From Micromonospora tarensis (GTDB lineage: Bacteria; Actinomycetota; Actinomycetes; Mycobacteriales; Micromonosporaceae): 64,000 bases of DNA. Below, piece by piece: positions 63,804 through 64,000 of this stretch (positions are counted from its first letter, which is position 1; every line of letters begins with the position of its first letter). Both the position numbers and the translations under genes were made by a program. Where the stretch lies: positions 1 to 64,000 of the forward strand of contig NZ_JAEVHL010000003.1 in assembly GCF_016803395.1 (NCBI RefSeq), given 5' to 3'. Under the pieces are notes generated by a model. The model saw nothing but the letters and a program-made list of their open reading frames with translations, made no database searches and was not told the DNA's origin.

Positions 63804-63818
63804 GGTCGTGGTGGGCGC
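63784..63818 (+). terminator. hairpin terminator at end of second MFS gene
   Basis: GCGCCCACCACG (63784-63795) pairs perfectly with CGTGGTGGGCGC (63807-63818), with an 11-nt loop that contains the stop codon. It ends transcription of the MFS pair. Confidence 0.65.
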
Positions 63819-64000
63819 CCGCCGGTGGGGCCGGCGGCGGCGGGCAACACTCACCCCCGTAAGCATCGCCCGCTCGCGCCGCCGGTCCAAACAGGTGGGA
63901 ACCGTCCCCCAACGGTTAATCCACCCGTCCCCTCGCACCTCGCCTGGTGCGCGGATCTGATCGATCCGCCGCTCCCCCGAACGTTTCCAAGCGTGGTGCG
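63819..64000. other. right-edge intergenic sequence
   Basis: No coding region is supported in this last 180 bp. A small dyad GCGGATC-TGATC-GATCCGC (63952-63970) may be part of a regulatory region for a gene outside the window. Confidence 0.35.

Noticed and set aside
1-64000. CRISPR arrays, prophage, integrase, tRNA or secondary-metabolite megasynthase
   Set aside because: No spaced direct repeats, no phage genes, no tRNA cloverleaf and no PKS/NRPS domains were seen.

Overview
The window is about 72% GC by eye, gene-dense, and reads as the chromosome of a filamentous actinobacterium, most likely family Micromonosporaceae (Micromonospora or a close relative). The grounds are GC-saturated codon third positions, many leaderless promoters of the form TAnnnT followed 6-8 nt later by ATG/GTG, a BldN-type sigma factor with BldC-like and 33-residue bS22-like neighbours, and a GATCATGAAGT...ACTTCATGATC palindrome that I associate from memory with Micromonospora intergenic regions. 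No tRNA, rRNA, CRISPR array, integrase or transposase was seen.

Layout. 1-8.5 kb is the most accessory-looking part: an M28 membrane peptidase running in from the left, a small membrane protein, a STAND/TPR ATPase with a perfect palindrome in front, a 2OG-Fe(II) oxygenase/PLP-dehydratase pair, and a decaying patch (7.1-8.5 kb) with a tiny ORF, a 19-bp perfect inverted repeat, a self-regulated ArsR gene followed by a truncated SRPBCC gene, and a broken acetyltransferase. 8.5-29 kb holds housekeeping and secreted functions: Smr protein, TPR protein, ROK kinase, ABC-F ATPase, BON-methyltransferase fusion, APC permease, secreted GHL10 hydrolase, secreted phospholipase A2, a cyclase-like STAND regulator, FmdB zinc ribbon, lytic transglycosylase, double GNAT, ExeM/NucH nuclease, and a MerR/FMN-reductase/DHA2-exporter locus. 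29-35 kb is the tetrapyrrole operon rex-hemA-hemC-hemD(cobA-hemD)-hemB, the first four joined by 4-bp stop/start overlaps, with a Rex operator in front. 35-40 kb has a two-component system and an acyl-CoA ligase/glutaredoxin/HAD operon. 40-46 kb is a developmental block: BldN-like sigma, a membrane DUF5667 protein (candidate anti-sigma), HAD-IB phosphatase, acyltransferase, epimerase, bS22-like peptide and BldC-like regulator. 46-50 kb is a MacAB-like efflux operon. 50-57 kb has a HExxH membrane protein, proline dehydrogenase, a lipoprotein/YgiC-like pair, a CGNR regulator, a TIM-barrel isomerase, an exopolyphosphatase and an Rv0495c-type protein. 57-61 kb is regX3-senX3 divergent from phoU with PHO-box-like repeats between, then phosphoglycerate mutase. 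The window ends with two tandem MFS paralogues. Gene order from gpm/senX3/regX3 through ppx, BldC-like, bS22-like, galE2-like, acyltransferase, serB-like to hemACDB mirrors M. tuberculosis Rv0489-Rv0512 (from memory), so this is an ancient actinobacterial backbone.

The most striking property is technical or evolutionary: seven otherwise normal genes (M28 peptidase, dehydratase, 2OG oxygenase, transglycosylase, hemD, a HAD phosphatase, DUF5667) are each broken by the apparent loss of exactly one base, usually in a short G/C run. In every case adding one base gives a length divisible by three and an uninterrupted protein. Because hemD should be needed for haem synthesis, most of these are probably sequence or assembly errors. 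They are annotated as full-length CDS with the break stated.
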